Positions 13,687 to 23,584 of a DNA stretch of 56,224 bases are shown here, one piece after another. The DNA comes from Anaerolineae bacterium. Lineage in GTDB: Bacteria > Chloroflexota > Anaerolineae > UBA4142 > SHND01. Each line of letters begins with the position of its first letter. The first letter of the stretch is position 1. Under the pieces are notes generated by a model. That model had not been told where the DNA came from. It did not search any database and saw only the letters and a program-made list of their open reading frames with translations. The DNA lies in contig JAJTXZ010000025.1 in the NCBI GenBank assembly GCA_021463195.1, forward strand, positions 1 to 56,224, given 5' to 3'. Made by a program: the position numbers and the translations under genes.

Positions 13687-14670
13687 TTATTTCGTTGGGT
13701 CACTGAAAACCATATAGCGATTGTCTAACTGCATATCTTCTTCTTTGATACACTCTTCATGGTCAAGTGTTGCGTACACCTCGTTCAAATCTTCATACCA
13801 TTCCTCAGTAATGTTCAAAACAGGATTGCCCACTTCGTCGGTAAAGACAAAGCCCATCACATAATTTTGCTGAAGGTGATTTGGGTCTGCACCCGAAGAT
13901 TCAAGATGGCGTGGGTTCGCAAACAGAAATTTGTGCTCGGAATATCGTAGAAAAATATCTACGGAGAGCGCATTAAATTCATCTTTACGCGGTGTTGCTT
14001 GCGTCCGTTGACTCACTCCTGATGTTCCCGAAACAAAGTGTGTTTCCAACACTTTGACTTTTGACATAACATACGCGAGACGTTCGGCAATCTGGTGGTC
14101 AATTTCATCGCGCTTCAAGTCGCGTAAGTCATGAATTGCGCGAGAGCGTGTGGTCTCTCGTTTGGGGAGTGCCTTGAGATATTTTTTGACGTCCTCATAC
14201 TCGTACAAATTGGCAGAGTAATCGTTCTCGAACCTTGGTAAATTTAGGTGAATCCATGTCACGATTTGTTGTTCTGCGGGTTCATCTGGATTCACCCAAT
14301 TGATTTTCTCTGAATGAAGCAATAAAAATCTTTTCAGCCCCTCATAATTGTAAAGTTTGTGCCATTTTTCAGAATTGGATTTAACACCTTTCGATTCCAA
14401 CACGAACCAAACATTATCTGGTTTGCGAAAATATAAATCGCCGTGATGATTAGGGTGTTTGCGTCCTTCCCATTTTTCACGAATTCGTTTTACTTCAAAA
14501 CCATACTCTTGTTCCAGTTTTTGTTTAAGCAAAAGTTCTGTGATTGAACCGCTGACATATCCTTGCGCATTCGGACTCAATTTTAATGCTTCGAGAAAAA
14601 CTTCAAGATTCGTTTTGAAAACATCGCGCACAAAACGCGTGAGACGGTCAAAAATAGTTGGGCTAGCCAT
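13687..14670 (-). CDS. Putative PD-(D/E)xK restriction endonuclease
   Basis: The 327-aa protein contains HHGDLYFRK followed by VWFVLESKG, which fits the D...ExK core of PD-(D/E)xK nucleases (Asp78, Glu92, Lys94). The rest is not recognised. It lies 22 nt upstream of the methyltransferase-specificity fusion on the same strand, and both genes share an AT-rich composition that contrasts with their neighbours. The natural inference is the cleavage partner of that methyltransferase. It lacks DEAD-helicase motifs, so it is not a type I HsdR. The nuclease assignment rests on one motif plus context. Confidence 0.65.
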   Translation of the reverse strand: MASPTIFDRLTRFVRDVFKTNLEVFLEALKLSPNAQGYVSGSITELLLKQKLEQEYGFEVKRIREKWEGRKHPNHHGDLYFRKPDNVWFVLESKGVKSNSEKWHKLYNYEGLKRFLLLHSEKINWVNPDEPAEQQIVTWIHLNLPRFENDYSANLYEYEDVKKYLKALPKRETTRSRAIHDLRDLKRDEIDHQIAERLAYVMSKVKVLETHFVSGTSGVSQRTQATPRKDEFNALSVDIFLRYSEHKFLFANPRHLESSGADPNHLQQNYVMGFVFTDEVGNPVLNITEEWYEDLNEVYATLDHEECIKEEDMQLDNRYMVFSDPTK

Positions 14671-14693
14671 TTACTCTAACTCGCACTGTCAAA

Positions 14694-15713
14694 TTAGCGT
14701 CCGGCATTTTGCGCGCGCCGCTGCCATTGCGCAATGATATTCATGCGGTCTTGGTAATAAATCATGGCTGCCGCTAACAGCGCTGTGCCGATATACGCGC
14801 TCGCTATAATCGCGATAATGACGCCGAGCGCGCTCACCGTCAGACCATCCCAAATCATCGCCAACCCGCGGTCCAAAAAGACCGTCAGCGCGACGAGCCC
14901 GATGGTCGTCCAGAAAAAAGCGCGGAACAAGAGTGTGCTGCGCTGTATCGCCGCGCGCACGCCCACGCCGCTGACCGCCAACGCGCTGGACACGAAAAAG
15001 AAATAGATAAAAATCCAAAATAATCCCACCGACATTATCAACGCGCCGAACGTCGCCAACTCGCCGCCCGCCACGCCTTGAATGAGCGCCAAACCAAGCC
15101 GCGCGAGCGCCAAAATTCCAAACCATACCAGCGCGAATCCAATCAAGCGCAGCCACAGCCGCGCCACGCGCGGAAAAACCGCGCCGCGCGTTTCGGTTTC
15201 TAACGGACGCACGCCTTGCGCAATCAATTCCAAATAGATCGCGACGGGCAACAAGCCCAACAGAAACAGCGGCACAAATAACAACAAGACCCATTCGGGC
15301 GAAGGCAGGGGCCGCGAGTACGCCAACGCGTTGATGGGACCCGTCGCATTCACCATCGTCGCGCGCAGCATATCAAGTTGAAATAATGACGGAAAGCGCG
15401 CCACGCCGTTCAAAGCGGTTGTGACCAGTCCCAGCAGATTAAGCGATTGAACTAACTGTTCCAATGTCCGCTGCGCTTCGAGAGCCATTTCGGGGTCGCC
15501 TGAAGCGGATGTTATACGCAGCGCTTCTTGTATATACGGGCGCACCAGCTGCGTCAACGATAAACGCGGCAACACCCAAATCAGCAGGTCTATCACAACT
15601 GGAATCAAAAGCGTCCAAGGTCGTCGTCGCGCCAAATCCAGCCCGGCGCTCACCGCTTCAATGACGCCGAGCGGTTTTTGTTCGACCACCGTTCGAGTAT
15701 TGGATTGTCTCAT
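14694..15713 (-). CDS. Polytopic membrane protein of unknown function
   Basis: The 339-aa product has about six hydrophobic segments: TLLIPVVIDLLIWVL, WVLLLFVPLFLLGLLPVAIY, LIGFALVWFGILALARLGLAL, FGALIMSVGLFWIFIYFFF, FFWTTIGLVALTVFL and LGVIIAIIASAYIGTALLAA. A ~90-residue soluble loop follows the first. No family motif was recognised. The order of helices and conserved-looking Arg/Gln between them resembles DUF-type membrane proteins common in Chloroflexota, but this is only an impression. It shares its strand with the MFS transporter upstream and is separated from it by 94 bp. Confidence 0.75.
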   Translation of the reverse strand: MRQSNTRTVVEQKPLGVIEAVSAGLDLARRRPWTLLIPVVIDLLIWVLPRLSLTQLVRPYIQEALRITSASGDPEMALEAQRTLEQLVQSLNLLGLVTTALNGVARFPSLFQLDMLRATMVNATGPINALAYSRPLPSPEWVLLLFVPLFLLGLLPVAIYLELIAQGVRPLETETRGAVFPRVARLWLRLIGFALVWFGILALARLGLALIQGVAGGELATFGALIMSVGLFWIFIYFFFVSSALAVSGVGVRAAIQRSTLLFRAFFWTTIGLVALTVFLDRGLAMIWDGLTVSALGVIIAIIASAYIGTALLAAAMIYYQDRMNIIAQWQRRAQNAGR

Positions 15714-15807
15714 AAAAATCTCATTTCAAAAGCAAACCGCGTAATTATATCCGCGCGCCGCGCGAGTGTCAAAACGGATGTTCGATTTGCCGTTGAAACA
15801 AGGATTT

Positions 15808-17088
15808 TTAGCGGGCTGCTTGCGGATTGTCGGCTGGCGACGCGGGTAAACCCCACGCTAACCACGCGCCGATGCTTGCGGTGAAAAAGGTGATTAGAAA
15901 AAGCGGCGTAAAACCAAAGAGGTCCAACAAGGCGCCGCCAATAACCGGAATAAAGGTAGCCACGCCCAACACCGTATTGGTAAAACCAATATACAACGTG
16001 CGCTCTTGCGGCGGCGCGAGATTCAACAAATAGGTCGGGAACGCGATATTCGCGGCGGTGCGCCCAATGCCGAATATAAAAAAAATGACGCCGAACGCGA
16101 CAGCAACCGTCTCGTCTTGTCCAAACAAACCGAACGATAACGCTAAAAGCGGAATCAATGGCGGAAGACTGGCTGCCAACAGTAACGCCCAGCGCAACTT
16201 GTGACGGTCGCTCAAATACGACAAGATCGGCGTCGTCAATAACGCGCTCAATGTCGTCAACCCGATGTACAAACCCACAATCGCCGCCGGCGCGCCCAAA
16301 TGGCGTGTCGCATAAATGGCGTAAAACGGCGTCGCCAAATCGCCCACCGCCAACATGACGCGCGTTGCCAGGTACCGCCGATAATCCCGATTCTGTCGCA
16401 CGATGCCGCGCGCCGCGCGCACCTGTTGTCCAAAAGTGATGCCTTCGCCCGTCGCTTCTTCGCGCGGCTCGCGCACCAATGTAAACAAAACCAATCCTGC
16501 GCCGATGGCGCCGAATGCCACCGTGAACAGTAGCGTAAAGTTTTGCGGAAACGTCAAGCCGCGTTCGGGACTCAACGCGACGGCGACCAAATAGCCCGCC
16601 AGCAAGCCCATCGCCGTTCCCGAAAATTCGCGCCAGCCAAAAAATGAACCGCGCCGCGGCATCGGAATCACTTTGGCGACGATTGCCATAAATGGATTGC
16701 CCGCCACGCCCGCCGCGAGCGAATAAAGAATCATCAGCGCGAAAAAAATCGCGAGCAACAGCGTCGGATTCGACGCGCCGAGTAGCCAAGTCGCGGGCAA
16801 AATAAAAAACCAGCTCACGATACGCACCGCCGCCGCGCCCGTGTACACCGGTTTCTTGAATGGCAGCGGTTGCAAACGATGCGAAATCAAAAATTGCGGA
16901 ATGAACCAGCCGCCGTTATAAATCGCCGCCATCAAGCCGACGAGCAAACTGGACCCGCCGAGCTGCGTAATAAACACCGCAAGCGTCAGCGTCGGCGCAA
17001 TCAACGCGTCCACGAAACCAAAAATCGCGCCATTGAGAATGCCAATCGTATAATTGTGACGCAGATGTTTTTCAACAAAATAAGACAT
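15808..17088 (-). CDS. Major facilitator superfamily transporter
   Basis: The 426-aa protein has about twelve hydrophobic segments in two halves. MFS-like features include GGSSLLVGLMAAIYNGGWFIPQF in the first half and the loop motif YLSDRHKLRWALLL before a later helix. An internal cytoplasmic loop (VREPREEATGEGITFGQQVRA) divides the halves. Substrate cannot be inferred. The ATG at 17086-17088 starts a plausible N-terminus (MSYFVEKHLRHNYTIGILNG). Upstream is a non-coding region with the second copy of the 100-bp repeat. Confidence 0.85.
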   Translation of the reverse strand: MSYFVEKHLRHNYTIGILNGAIFGFVDALIAPTLTLAVFITQLGGSSLLVGLMAAIYNGGWFIPQFLISHRLQPLPFKKPVYTGAAAVRIVSWFFILPATWLLGASNPTLLLAIFFALMILYSLAAGVAGNPFMAIVAKVIPMPRRGSFFGWREFSGTAMGLLAGYLVAVALSPERGLTFPQNFTLLFTVAFGAIGAGLVLFTLVREPREEATGEGITFGQQVRAARGIVRQNRDYRRYLATRVMLAVGDLATPFYAIYATRHLGAPAAIVGLYIGLTTLSALLTTPILSYLSDRHKLRWALLLAASLPPLIPLLALSFGLFGQDETVAVAFGVIFFIFGIGRTAANIAFPTYLLNLAPPQERTLYIGFTNTVLGVATFIPVIGGALLDLFGFTPLFLITFFTASIGAWLAWGLPASPADNPQAAR

Positions 17089-17553
17089 AGCGTTTGAATG
17101 AACGCCGCAAGTTCAAGCTTGAGCAACTTGGATTTTGCGGCGCGCGGCTTGTCATTATAAGCGGATATGCGCGCGGAGCAAGAGACGCACGCGCCTTGAG
17201 TGAACTATCCGCCTGAATTGGGGTGTGCGTCACGTTTTTGGGCGAATCGAATTCGCGCGCAACAAATACACGAAACGTCCCTGCGGACGTTCGCGCTGGG
17301 CTGCGATTGCGAATGTTCTTGATTCGCCGCAGACTTGCGTTCTAGTTGCCGCGCTTTCCAAGCGCTTGATGTGATTCCCAAAATTTTGACGCGCACCCTC
17401 TGAATTTCGCCGCGTTGCAAGCAGAATTGAAAGCGTATACAATCTTGTACACGTTCGCGCCTGCGCCGCGTATTTTTTCGCAAGCGCGTGCGTGACGCAG
17501 AACTTATCGCGCGCCGCGTTCTGGCAAGACGCGCCGCGCGGCAGAGGCACCGC
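17089..17553. other. Intergenic region with divergent gene starts and a repeat
   Basis: About 465 bp lie between the divergently oriented MFS transporter and ABC permease. The region holds the second ~100-bp repeat copy and probably both promoters. I see no gene with convincing codon use here. Short open frames exist only because GC-rich DNA has few stops. Confidence 0.6.
17260..17359. repeat. Dispersed ~100-bp repeat, copy 2
   Basis: Near-identical to bases 1-99, same orientation, about four substitutions. It includes the hairpin AACGTCC-CTGC-GGACGTT and the shared stretch GATTCGCCGCAGACTTGCG. Similarity ends abruptly after the CGCGCTTTC segment. Confidence 0.8.
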
Positions 17554-18576
17554 GTGATAACTCGAGACCAAGCACGCTCCGCTATTTCGCAAGGACCTGA
17601 CGCGCGTGAACCTTTATTGCGCGCGCCTCGTTCGCGCGCGCAATGGTTTGCCTACTTGTATATTCTGCCCGCGTTTCTCATCATCAGCGTTTTTCACATT
17701 CTGCCCGTCGGATACGCGGTTTGGATTAGTTTGCAATCCGGCGTGGTGCGGCGTTTTCAATTCACCGGTCTAGACAATTACATCCGCGCGTTGAACGCGC
17801 CCGAATTTTGGAGCGCGCTGCAAACGACGATTTTTTATACGCTCGGCACGGTGCCAATCACAATGGCGCTCGGCTTGGGCATCGCCTATTTGCTCTTTCA
17901 AAAAATTCGCGGGCGCGGCATTTATCGCGCCATCTATTTCATGCCGTACATCATTTCCACCGTCGCGTCGGCGATTGTGTGGGCGTGGGTGTTTGACCCG
18001 CGCACAGGTCTCGCCAATTATGCGCTCGCGCTTTTCGGTCTTCCCGCGCAACAGTGGTTGATTGAACCCACCGGCATTTTCAAATTAATCGGCGAGGGTT
18101 TGCATTTCAGCGTGCCGGGATGGGCGGAGGGCCCAAGTCTCGCGCTCGTGGGCATCATGATTTTCGCGGTATGGCAGGTGATCGGTTTCGACATCGTGAT
18201 TTTTCTCGCGGGTCTCGGCAACATCAACAGCGAATTGTACGAAGCCGCGCGGATTGACGGCGCGACGGGCTGGCAGGTGTTTCGGCACATTACGCTGCCG
18301 CTGCTCGCGCCGACGACCTTTTTTATTCTGGTCATTTCGTTAATCTTTTCCTTGCAAGCGTTCAATCACATTTACGCGATGAATCGTTCCGCCGCCCAGC
18401 AGTTGGGCGGGCCGCTCGGCTCAACGCGCACGCTGTCAATCTATATGTTTCAGGCGCTATATGAACAAAATCGCGCGGGGTACGCCAGCGCGATTGCGGT
18501 GCTGTTATCGCTCATGATTTTGGGATTGACGTTCATCCAATTTCGCTTTCTCGGCAAGCGCAGCGAGAACGCGTAA
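17554..18576 (+). CDS. ABC sugar transporter permease (MalF/UgpA-like)
   Basis: This is an inner-membrane permease of a carbohydrate-type ABC importer. Six hydrophobic segments begin at YLYILPAFLIISVFHILPVG, and the ATPase-docking EAA loop reads EAARIDGATGWQVFRHITLP. The GTG at 17554 is chosen because AGAGG lies 6 nt upstream. A GTG at 17488 would add 22 Arg-rich residues that look non-coding. The second permease follows 11 bp after the stop and the binding protein after that, a standard permease-permease-binding protein order. No ATPase gene is nearby, so a shared MsiK-like ATPase is probable. Substrate is unknown. Confidence 0.9.
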   Translation: MITRDQARSAISQGPDAREPLLRAPRSRAQWFAYLYILPAFLIISVFHILPVGYAVWISLQSGVVRRFQFTGLDNYIRALNAPEFWSALQTTIFYTLGTVPITMALGLGIAYLLFQKIRGRGIYRAIYFMPYIISTVASAIVWAWVFDPRTGLANYALALFGLPAQQWLIEPTGIFKLIGEGLHFSVPGWAEGPSLALVGIMIFAVWQVIGFDIVIFLAGLGNINSELYEAARIDGATGWQVFRHITLPLLAPTTFFILVISLIFSLQAFNHIYAMNRSAAQQLGGPLGSTRTLSIYMFQALYEQNRAGYASAIAVLLSLMILGLTFIQFRFLGKRSENA

Positions 18577-18587
18577 GATTTTGAAAC

Positions 18588-19535
18588 ATGAACCGCGACC
18601 GTTTACGCAAACAATTTGGCAATTTGCTTATTCATCTCGTGCTTGGCGCGGGCGCGGCGCTGGCGCTTTTTCCATTCGCGTGGATGCTGCTCGGCTCGGT
18701 AAAATCGTACAACGACGCGACGACTGCGGGCTTTATCCCGCGTGAATGGCTCTGGTCGAATTATCTCGACGCGATTACGGTGATGAATGGCTCGGTGCCG
18801 TGTCGGTTTGACGCGGCGGCTCCGTTTGCCATCCTCGACCAATGTTTGCTGTTGCGTTATTTCGTCAATACTATTTTTGTGGGAATAGTTGTAGTATTAG
18901 GTGTGCTGGCGACCAGTGTGCTTGCCGGTTATGCGTTCGCGCGATTGAATTTTCCCGGGCGCAATCTGTTATTTGGAATTTTGCTGCTGACGTTGATGAT
19001 TCCGTTTGAATTGACGCTCGTGCCGAATTTTGTGTTTATGACGTGGTTTCCGACGCCCGAATCGTGGCTCGCGACGACGCTCGGTTTGTCGCAAGAGGGA
19101 ACGCATAATTGGATTAATACTTATTACGCGTTAATTGTGCCGTTCACCGCGTCAGTGTTTAGTATTTTTTTGTTCCGTCAATTTTTTCGCGACATTCCCA
19201 ACGAGTTGTTTGACGCGGCGCTGCTCGACGGCGCGACGCATTCACGCTTTTTATGGAGCGTTGTGCTGCCCTTGTCAAAACCGGCGCTGGTGACGAGCGC
19301 GCTGCTCACTTTTCTCGGCACATGGAACGCGTTGATGTGGCCCCTGCTCGTGACGAACGCGCCGCAGATGCGCCCGATTCAAGTTGGCTTGACGCAGTTT
19401 ATTGGTGAAGCGGGAACCCAAGTCCAGCTCTTGATGGCAGGCGCGACGCTGACGATTCTGCCGATTGTGATTTTGTATCTGATTTTGCAACGTTGGTTTG
19501 TGGAAGGAATTTCTTCCGCTGGAATTCGTGGTTAA
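18588..19535 (+). CDS. ABC sugar transporter permease (MalG/UgpE-like)
   Basis: The partner permease has 315 aa and six membrane segments, starting with LLIHLVLGAGAALALFPFAW. Its EAA-type loop reads DAALLDGATHSRFLWSVVLP. The first periplasmic loop contains two Cys (PCRFDAAAPFAILDQC), an insertion that may form a disulfide. It is co-transcribed with the upstream permease and the downstream solute-binding lipoprotein. Confidence 0.93.
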   Translation: MNRDRLRKQFGNLLIHLVLGAGAALALFPFAWMLLGSVKSYNDATTAGFIPREWLWSNYLDAITVMNGSVPCRFDAAAPFAILDQCLLLRYFVNTIFVGIVVVLGVLATSVLAGYAFARLNFPGRNLLFGILLLTLMIPFELTLVPNFVFMTWFPTPESWLATTLGLSQEGTHNWINTYYALIVPFTASVFSIFLFRQFFRDIPNELFDAALLDGATHSRFLWSVVLPLSKPALVTSALLTFLGTWNALMWPLLVTNAPQMRPIQVGLTQFIGEAGTQVQLLMAGATLTILPIVILYLILQRWFVEGISSAGIRG

Positions 19536-19578
19536 TGTTTCCGCTTCACCGTTCATTCATTTTCAATAGGAGGAGAAG

Positions 19579-21075
19579 ATGAAAACAGTTCGTGCCTTTT
19601 TGCTCATGGTTTGTGTTGGCGCTCTGCTGAGCGTAATGGCGTGCGCGCCCGCCGCGACACCGGCGCCGCCGCCGACGAATGCGCCGCAACCTACGACAGC
19701 GCCGCCCACAAGCGCGCCTGCGAACACGCAAGCTCCGGCTGTCGCGCCAACGACGGCTCCCGCGGCGAATCCAACCAATCCGCCCAAGCCAACTCCAACC
19801 CCGCCGCCGCCACAAGTGACCGCCGCGCCCGGCGCCCTCAAAATTCAATTCTGGCACGCGCTGACCGGCGCGAGCCAAGTCGCCGAATTTCAAAAATTGG
19901 CGGATCAGTTTAACGCGGCGAATCCGCAATACTATGTGCAGCCGATTCTGCAAGGCAATTACGCCGCGACGCTGCAAAAGATGAACGCGGCGATTACGGC
20001 GAACAGCTTGCCCGACATGATTTTGGGCAACCCCGGCGATTTGGGGACATACGACGCGGCGGGCGTGATGCTGCCGCTTGACGATTACATCAAAGACCCA
20101 ACGGATGGTCTGGGCGCTCTCGCGTCGCAGATTGATCCGGCGCTGTACTTTGATACATTCGACAACCGAATCGTCGGTATCTCCAATGGACGTTCGATTC
20201 AGGTAATGTACTTTAACGCGGATATGCTTCAAGCGACAGGTTTCGACAAACCGCCCGCGACATTTGAAGAATTTGAAAAGGTATGCCAAGCCGTGAGCAA
20301 ACCGCCGGACACGTACTGCTTTGCGTTGGTTCCCGGCGCGTCCGTATTCGCTAATCTGGATTGGAATCAGGGCGGCGCCTATGCGAACGCGGATGAAACC
20401 AAAGCCACGTTCGACGATGCCGCTGGTGTCGCCACGCTCGAATGGCTCAAAAAACTCGCGGACAAACAATGGGCGTACATTCCCGCTGCCGCGTTCGGCG
20501 ACCAAACCGATTTCGGCAATGGCAAAGTCGCATTCACTATCGGCTCGACGGCGGGTTTGCCATTTTACCAAAACGCAGTGCAAGGCAGCTCTAAACCTTT
20601 CAAATGGGGGATTGCGCCGCTGCCGCGCGCCGCGAACGGCAAAAACAATGTTGACCTGTTCGGTCCGAGCATTGGCATTCTCCAGACCACGCCCGAAAAA
20701 CAAAAAGGCGCGTGGCAGTTCCTTAAATTCTTGTTGAGCAAAGAGGTGGAAGAAGAGTGGGCGCAAGTGACCACGTACTTTCCAGCAAATCGCGCGGCGG
20801 CGGAAGCGGTCGGCGCGATGGACCCAACCACTGTGACCAACAAGGCGTTCGCCAGCGTAATTGACAAATACAAACTCGCGGTCACGTTCTTGCCCGACGG
20901 CAAGCGCGAACCGAGCGCCGCCGCTTGGCAAAGTGTGCGCGATATTGTCGCTAACATGATGACCGCCGTCTTTACCGGCAAATCGGGCGCGGACTTTGCC
21001 GCCACCGATCCCGCTGGCGCGGCAAAGGAAGGCGTCGAACGCGTCAACAAAGCGTTGGGCGAATTTGGCAAATAG
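19579..21075 (+). CDS. ABC sugar transporter substrate-binding lipoprotein
   Basis: A 498-aa extracytoplasmic binding protein begins with a lipoprotein signal (LLMVCVGALLSVMAC, lipobox Cys about residue 22). A ~55-residue Pro/Thr/Ala linker then tethers the domain above the membrane. The mature part starts LKIQFWHALTGASQVAEFQK and resembles family 1 sugar-binding proteins, with the hallmark YFNADMLQATGFDKPPATFEEFEKV. A strong AGGAGGAG ribosome site precedes the ATG. A 15-bp hairpin follows the stop, closing this three-gene operon. Confidence 0.93.
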   Translation: MKTVRAFLLMVCVGALLSVMACAPAATPAPPPTNAPQPTTAPPTSAPANTQAPAVAPTTAPAANPTNPPKPTPTPPPPQVTAAPGALKIQFWHALTGASQVAEFQKLADQFNAANPQYYVQPILQGNYAATLQKMNAAITANSLPDMILGNPGDLGTYDAAGVMLPLDDYIKDPTDGLGALASQIDPALYFDTFDNRIVGISNGRSIQVMYFNADMLQATGFDKPPATFEEFEKVCQAVSKPPDTYCFALVPGASVFANLDWNQGGAYANADETKATFDDAAGVATLEWLKKLADKQWAYIPAAAFGDQTDFGNGKVAFTIGSTAGLPFYQNAVQGSSKPFKWGIAPLPRAANGKNNVDLFGPSIGILQTTPEKQKGAWQFLKFLLSKEVEEEWAQVTTYFPANRAAAEAVGAMDPTTVTNKAFASVIDKYKLAVTFLPDGKREPSAAAWQSVRDIVANMMTAVFTGKSGADFAATDPAGAAKEGVERVNKALGEFGK

Positions 21076-21086
21076 CAAATGAAAAT

Positions 21087-21121
21087 AAATCCGCGCGCGC
21101 TTTTACAGCGCGCGCGGATTT
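21087..21121 (+). terminator. Strong hairpin after ABC importer operon
   Basis: A perfect 15-bp inverted repeat (AAATCCGCGCGCGCT, loop TTTAC) starts 11 bp after the binding-protein stop. The T-run is short (TTT), so it may be a weak or Rho-assisted terminator. Confidence 0.65.
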
Positions 21122-21303
21122 TAGCGCATAGAAATGTTTCGCGGCGAGATAAACTGTTTTGTCGCGAACGCGGTTCGTCGCCGCGTGGCGCGAAACGACG
21201 GATCGAGATTCGTCAAAAAACGCTTGGCGCGCGAAATGCTTTGCGCGCGTCGGATTGCGCTCGCGATCCGACGCGCGATTCAATCTGTTTGAGGAAATTA
21301 CGC

Positions 21304-22476
21304 ATGTTGCCAACGACGGCGGATATTGTCATTATCGGCGGCGGCTGCATGGGCGCGAGTGTCGCGTATCAACTCGCCCAACGCAATGCCGGAAAAATTG
21401 TTTTACTCGAACGCGAAAAATTTTTGGCGATGGGTTCGACCGGACGCAACGCGGGCGGCGTTCGTCATCAATTCTCGACGCCCGTCAATATCCAACTCTC
21501 GAATTATTCGCTCGACGTGATTCAGCGTTTTGCGAAAATTTTCGGCGCCTCGGCGGAATATCGCCCGCTCGGCTATCTTTTTTTATTGACCTCGCCGCAA
21601 GAAATCAGCGTCTTTGAAAAAAATATCGCGCTGCAACAAGCGCTCGGCGTCCACGACGTGACGCTGCTTGAACCCGCCGAGATCGCGCGGCGCGCGCCGC
21701 AAGTAAATTTGGAAGGTGTTCTCGGCGGCAGTTTTTGTCCGCGCGATGGCACGGCTGACCCGTACACCGTCACCCAAACTTTTGCGGCGCACGCGCGTCA
21801 ACGCGGCGCGCGGATTGAAACGGAAACCACAGTCATTGGCATCGAAACGCAAAACGGGCGCGTGACGCGCGTGCAAACCAATCGCGGCGACATTGAAACG
21901 CGCGTGGTGGTGAATTGCGCGGGGCCCTGGGCGGCGAGAATCGGCGCGCTGGTTGATTTGGAAATTCCCATTGTTCCCTTGCGCCGCCAATTTTTCAACA
22001 CCGCCGCTATTCCCGAAATCGCGCGCGACCATCCATTCGTCATCGAGTTCGCTACCTCGCTCTATTTTCATCCCGATTCGGCCGGCTTGCTTATCGGCAT
22101 GTCGAACAAGGCTGAAACGCCGCGCGATTTGGACGCGCCGAACCTGTACGCCATTGACGAAACTTTTTATCACGAAATGCTCGCGCGCGCGTTGTATCGT
22201 TTGCCGCTGTTGGAAAACGCGCGCGTGACGAAACGAATCGCGGGCTTGTACGAAATGACGCCCGACGCGCATCCGATTCTCGGCGCGACGCGCGATGTGT
22301 CTGGTTTTTACATCTGCGCGGGTTTTTCCGGACACGGCTTTCAACATTCTCCCGCCGCGGGCGTGGCCTTGAGCGAAATTATTTTGGATGGCAAAGCGAA
22401 AACGATTGACGTTTCAATGTTGGATTTGGAACGCTTTCGCGAAAAGCGGATGATTTTGGAAGCGAACGTCATTTAG
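21304..22476 (+). CDS. FAD-dependent oxidoreductase (DAO / sarcosine oxidase beta-like)
   Basis: The 390-aa enzyme opens with a dinucleotide-binding fold ADIVIIGGGCMGASVAYQLA and an acidic strand end LLEREK. STGRNAGGVRHQFS follows, typical of the DAO family near the flavin. The C-terminal GLYEMTPDAHPILG and YICAGFSGHGFQHSPAAG motifs are characteristic of sarcosine/dimethylglycine-type amine oxidoreductases. The ATG at 21304 has GAGGAA 9 nt upstream; the open frame extends 75 codons further upstream without coding character. Proline dehydrogenase lies downstream, so the pair probably serves oxidation of amino acids or N-methyl amines. The exact substrate cannot be read. Confidence 0.88.
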   Translation: MLPTTADIVIIGGGCMGASVAYQLAQRNAGKIVLLEREKFLAMGSTGRNAGGVRHQFSTPVNIQLSNYSLDVIQRFAKIFGASAEYRPLGYLFLLTSPQEISVFEKNIALQQALGVHDVTLLEPAEIARRAPQVNLEGVLGGSFCPRDGTADPYTVTQTFAAHARQRGARIETETTVIGIETQNGRVTRVQTNRGDIETRVVVNCAGPWAARIGALVDLEIPIVPLRRQFFNTAAIPEIARDHPFVIEFATSLYFHPDSAGLLIGMSNKAETPRDLDAPNLYAIDETFYHEMLARALYRLPLLENARVTKRIAGLYEMTPDAHPILGATRDVSGFYICAGFSGHGFQHSPAAGVALSEIILDGKAKTIDVSMLDLERFREKRMILEANVI

Positions 22477-22641
22477 ACAATGTGGCGAATGTCGGATTTC
22501 CCAATAAACTCTGCGGAATATTCAAATACGTTCTTGCCAAATTATCGGCGGATTCACTGTTATTATCAATACGATTGAACGCACAAGCTAAACGCATATC
22601 GCGTGACGTTTTTTCGTCACGCGACACGCGTCACGATTTTT

Positions 22642-23580
22642 ATGCCCATTCTCCGCGATGCTTTTCTCGCGCTATCCACCAACTCTACCGCGCGCAATTT
22701 TGTCATTGGCTTTCCCTTGTCGCGCAAAATCACGCGTCGTTTCGTCGCCGGCGAAACATTGGCTGACGCCATCAACGCGGTGCAGCAATTAAACGCCGCC
22801 GGTTTGCTCGCCACGCTCGACCATTTGGGCGAGAGCGTTGCCAATGCCGCCGACGCGCGTCGCGCCAAAGACGATTATCTCGCCGCGCTGGATGCGATTC
22901 AGCAGCACAATTTACAATCGCACGTTTCGGTGAAATTGACGCACATGGGATTGGATATTGATCCCGAATTATGTCTCGATAATATGCGCCAAATCGTCGG
23001 CAAAGCGCAAACGATCGGCACGAAAACGCGCATTGATATGGAAGATTCCGCGCGCACGCAAATCACGCTCAATATTTTCAAAACGCTGCGCGAAGAATAC
23101 GATAATGTCGGCATCGTGATTCAAGCGTATCTATTTCGCAGCGACGCGGATATGCGCGAGTTGTACGCGATGGGCGCGCGCGTGCGTTTGTGCAAGGGCG
23201 CGTACAAAGAACCGCCCGATATTTCGTTTGCCGCGAAAAAAGATACCGACGCGAATTATTTAAAACTGTCGGAAATTTTTCTGGCAGAGACTGACGCGCG
23301 CGCGAACGGCGCCGCTCCGCATTTGGCGCTGGCGACGCACGACGCGCAGATTATTGATTGGGCGAAAGCGTACATCAAAGCGCACAATGTCCCATACGAC
23401 CGTTTTGAATTTCAGATGCTGTACGGCATTCGTTCCGATTTGCAGCGCGCGCTTGCGCAGGAGGATTATCCCATGCGCGTTTATGTGCCGTACGGCGCGC
23501 AATGGTATCCGTACTTTATGCGTCGGCTCGCCGAACGACCGGCGAATGTGATTTTCTTGTTGAGTAATTTATTCAAGTGA
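22642..23580 (+). CDS. Proline dehydrogenase
   Basis: This would be a monofunctional, FAD-dependent proline dehydrogenase converting proline to pyrroline-5-carboxylate. The 312-aa TIM-barrel shows SVKLTHMGLDID, TRIDMEDSART, VGIVIQAYLFRS, VRLCKGAYKEP, LATHD and FEFQMLYGIR, all typical of PRODH. ATG 22642 (MPILRDAFLALS) fits the usual N-terminus; an upstream start 13 codons earlier lacks support. No P5C dehydrogenase lies in the window. It follows the FAD oxidoreductase on the same strand after 165 bp. Confidence 0.93.
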   Translation: MPILRDAFLALSTNSTARNFVIGFPLSRKITRRFVAGETLADAINAVQQLNAAGLLATLDHLGESVANAADARRAKDDYLAALDAIQQHNLQSHVSVKLTHMGLDIDPELCLDNMRQIVGKAQTIGTKTRIDMEDSARTQITLNIFKTLREEYDNVGIVIQAYLFRSDADMRELYAMGARVRLCKGAYKEPPDISFAAKKDTDANYLKLSEIFLAETDARANGAAPHLALATHDAQIIDWAKAYIKAHNVPYDRFEFQMLYGIRSDLQRALAQEDYPMRVYVPYGAQWYPYFMRRLAERPANVIFLLSNLFK

Positions 23581-23584
23581 CAAG

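Noticed and set aside
15710-16789. 359-aa open frame overlapping the MFS transporter
   Set aside because: Same strand, another frame, biased to Arg/Gly, no family features. The transporter frame has proper helices.
19546-21078. 510-aa open frame antisense to the sugar-binding protein
   Set aside because: It is Arg/His-rich without motifs, and the plus strand encodes a clear lipoprotein with a strong ribosome site.
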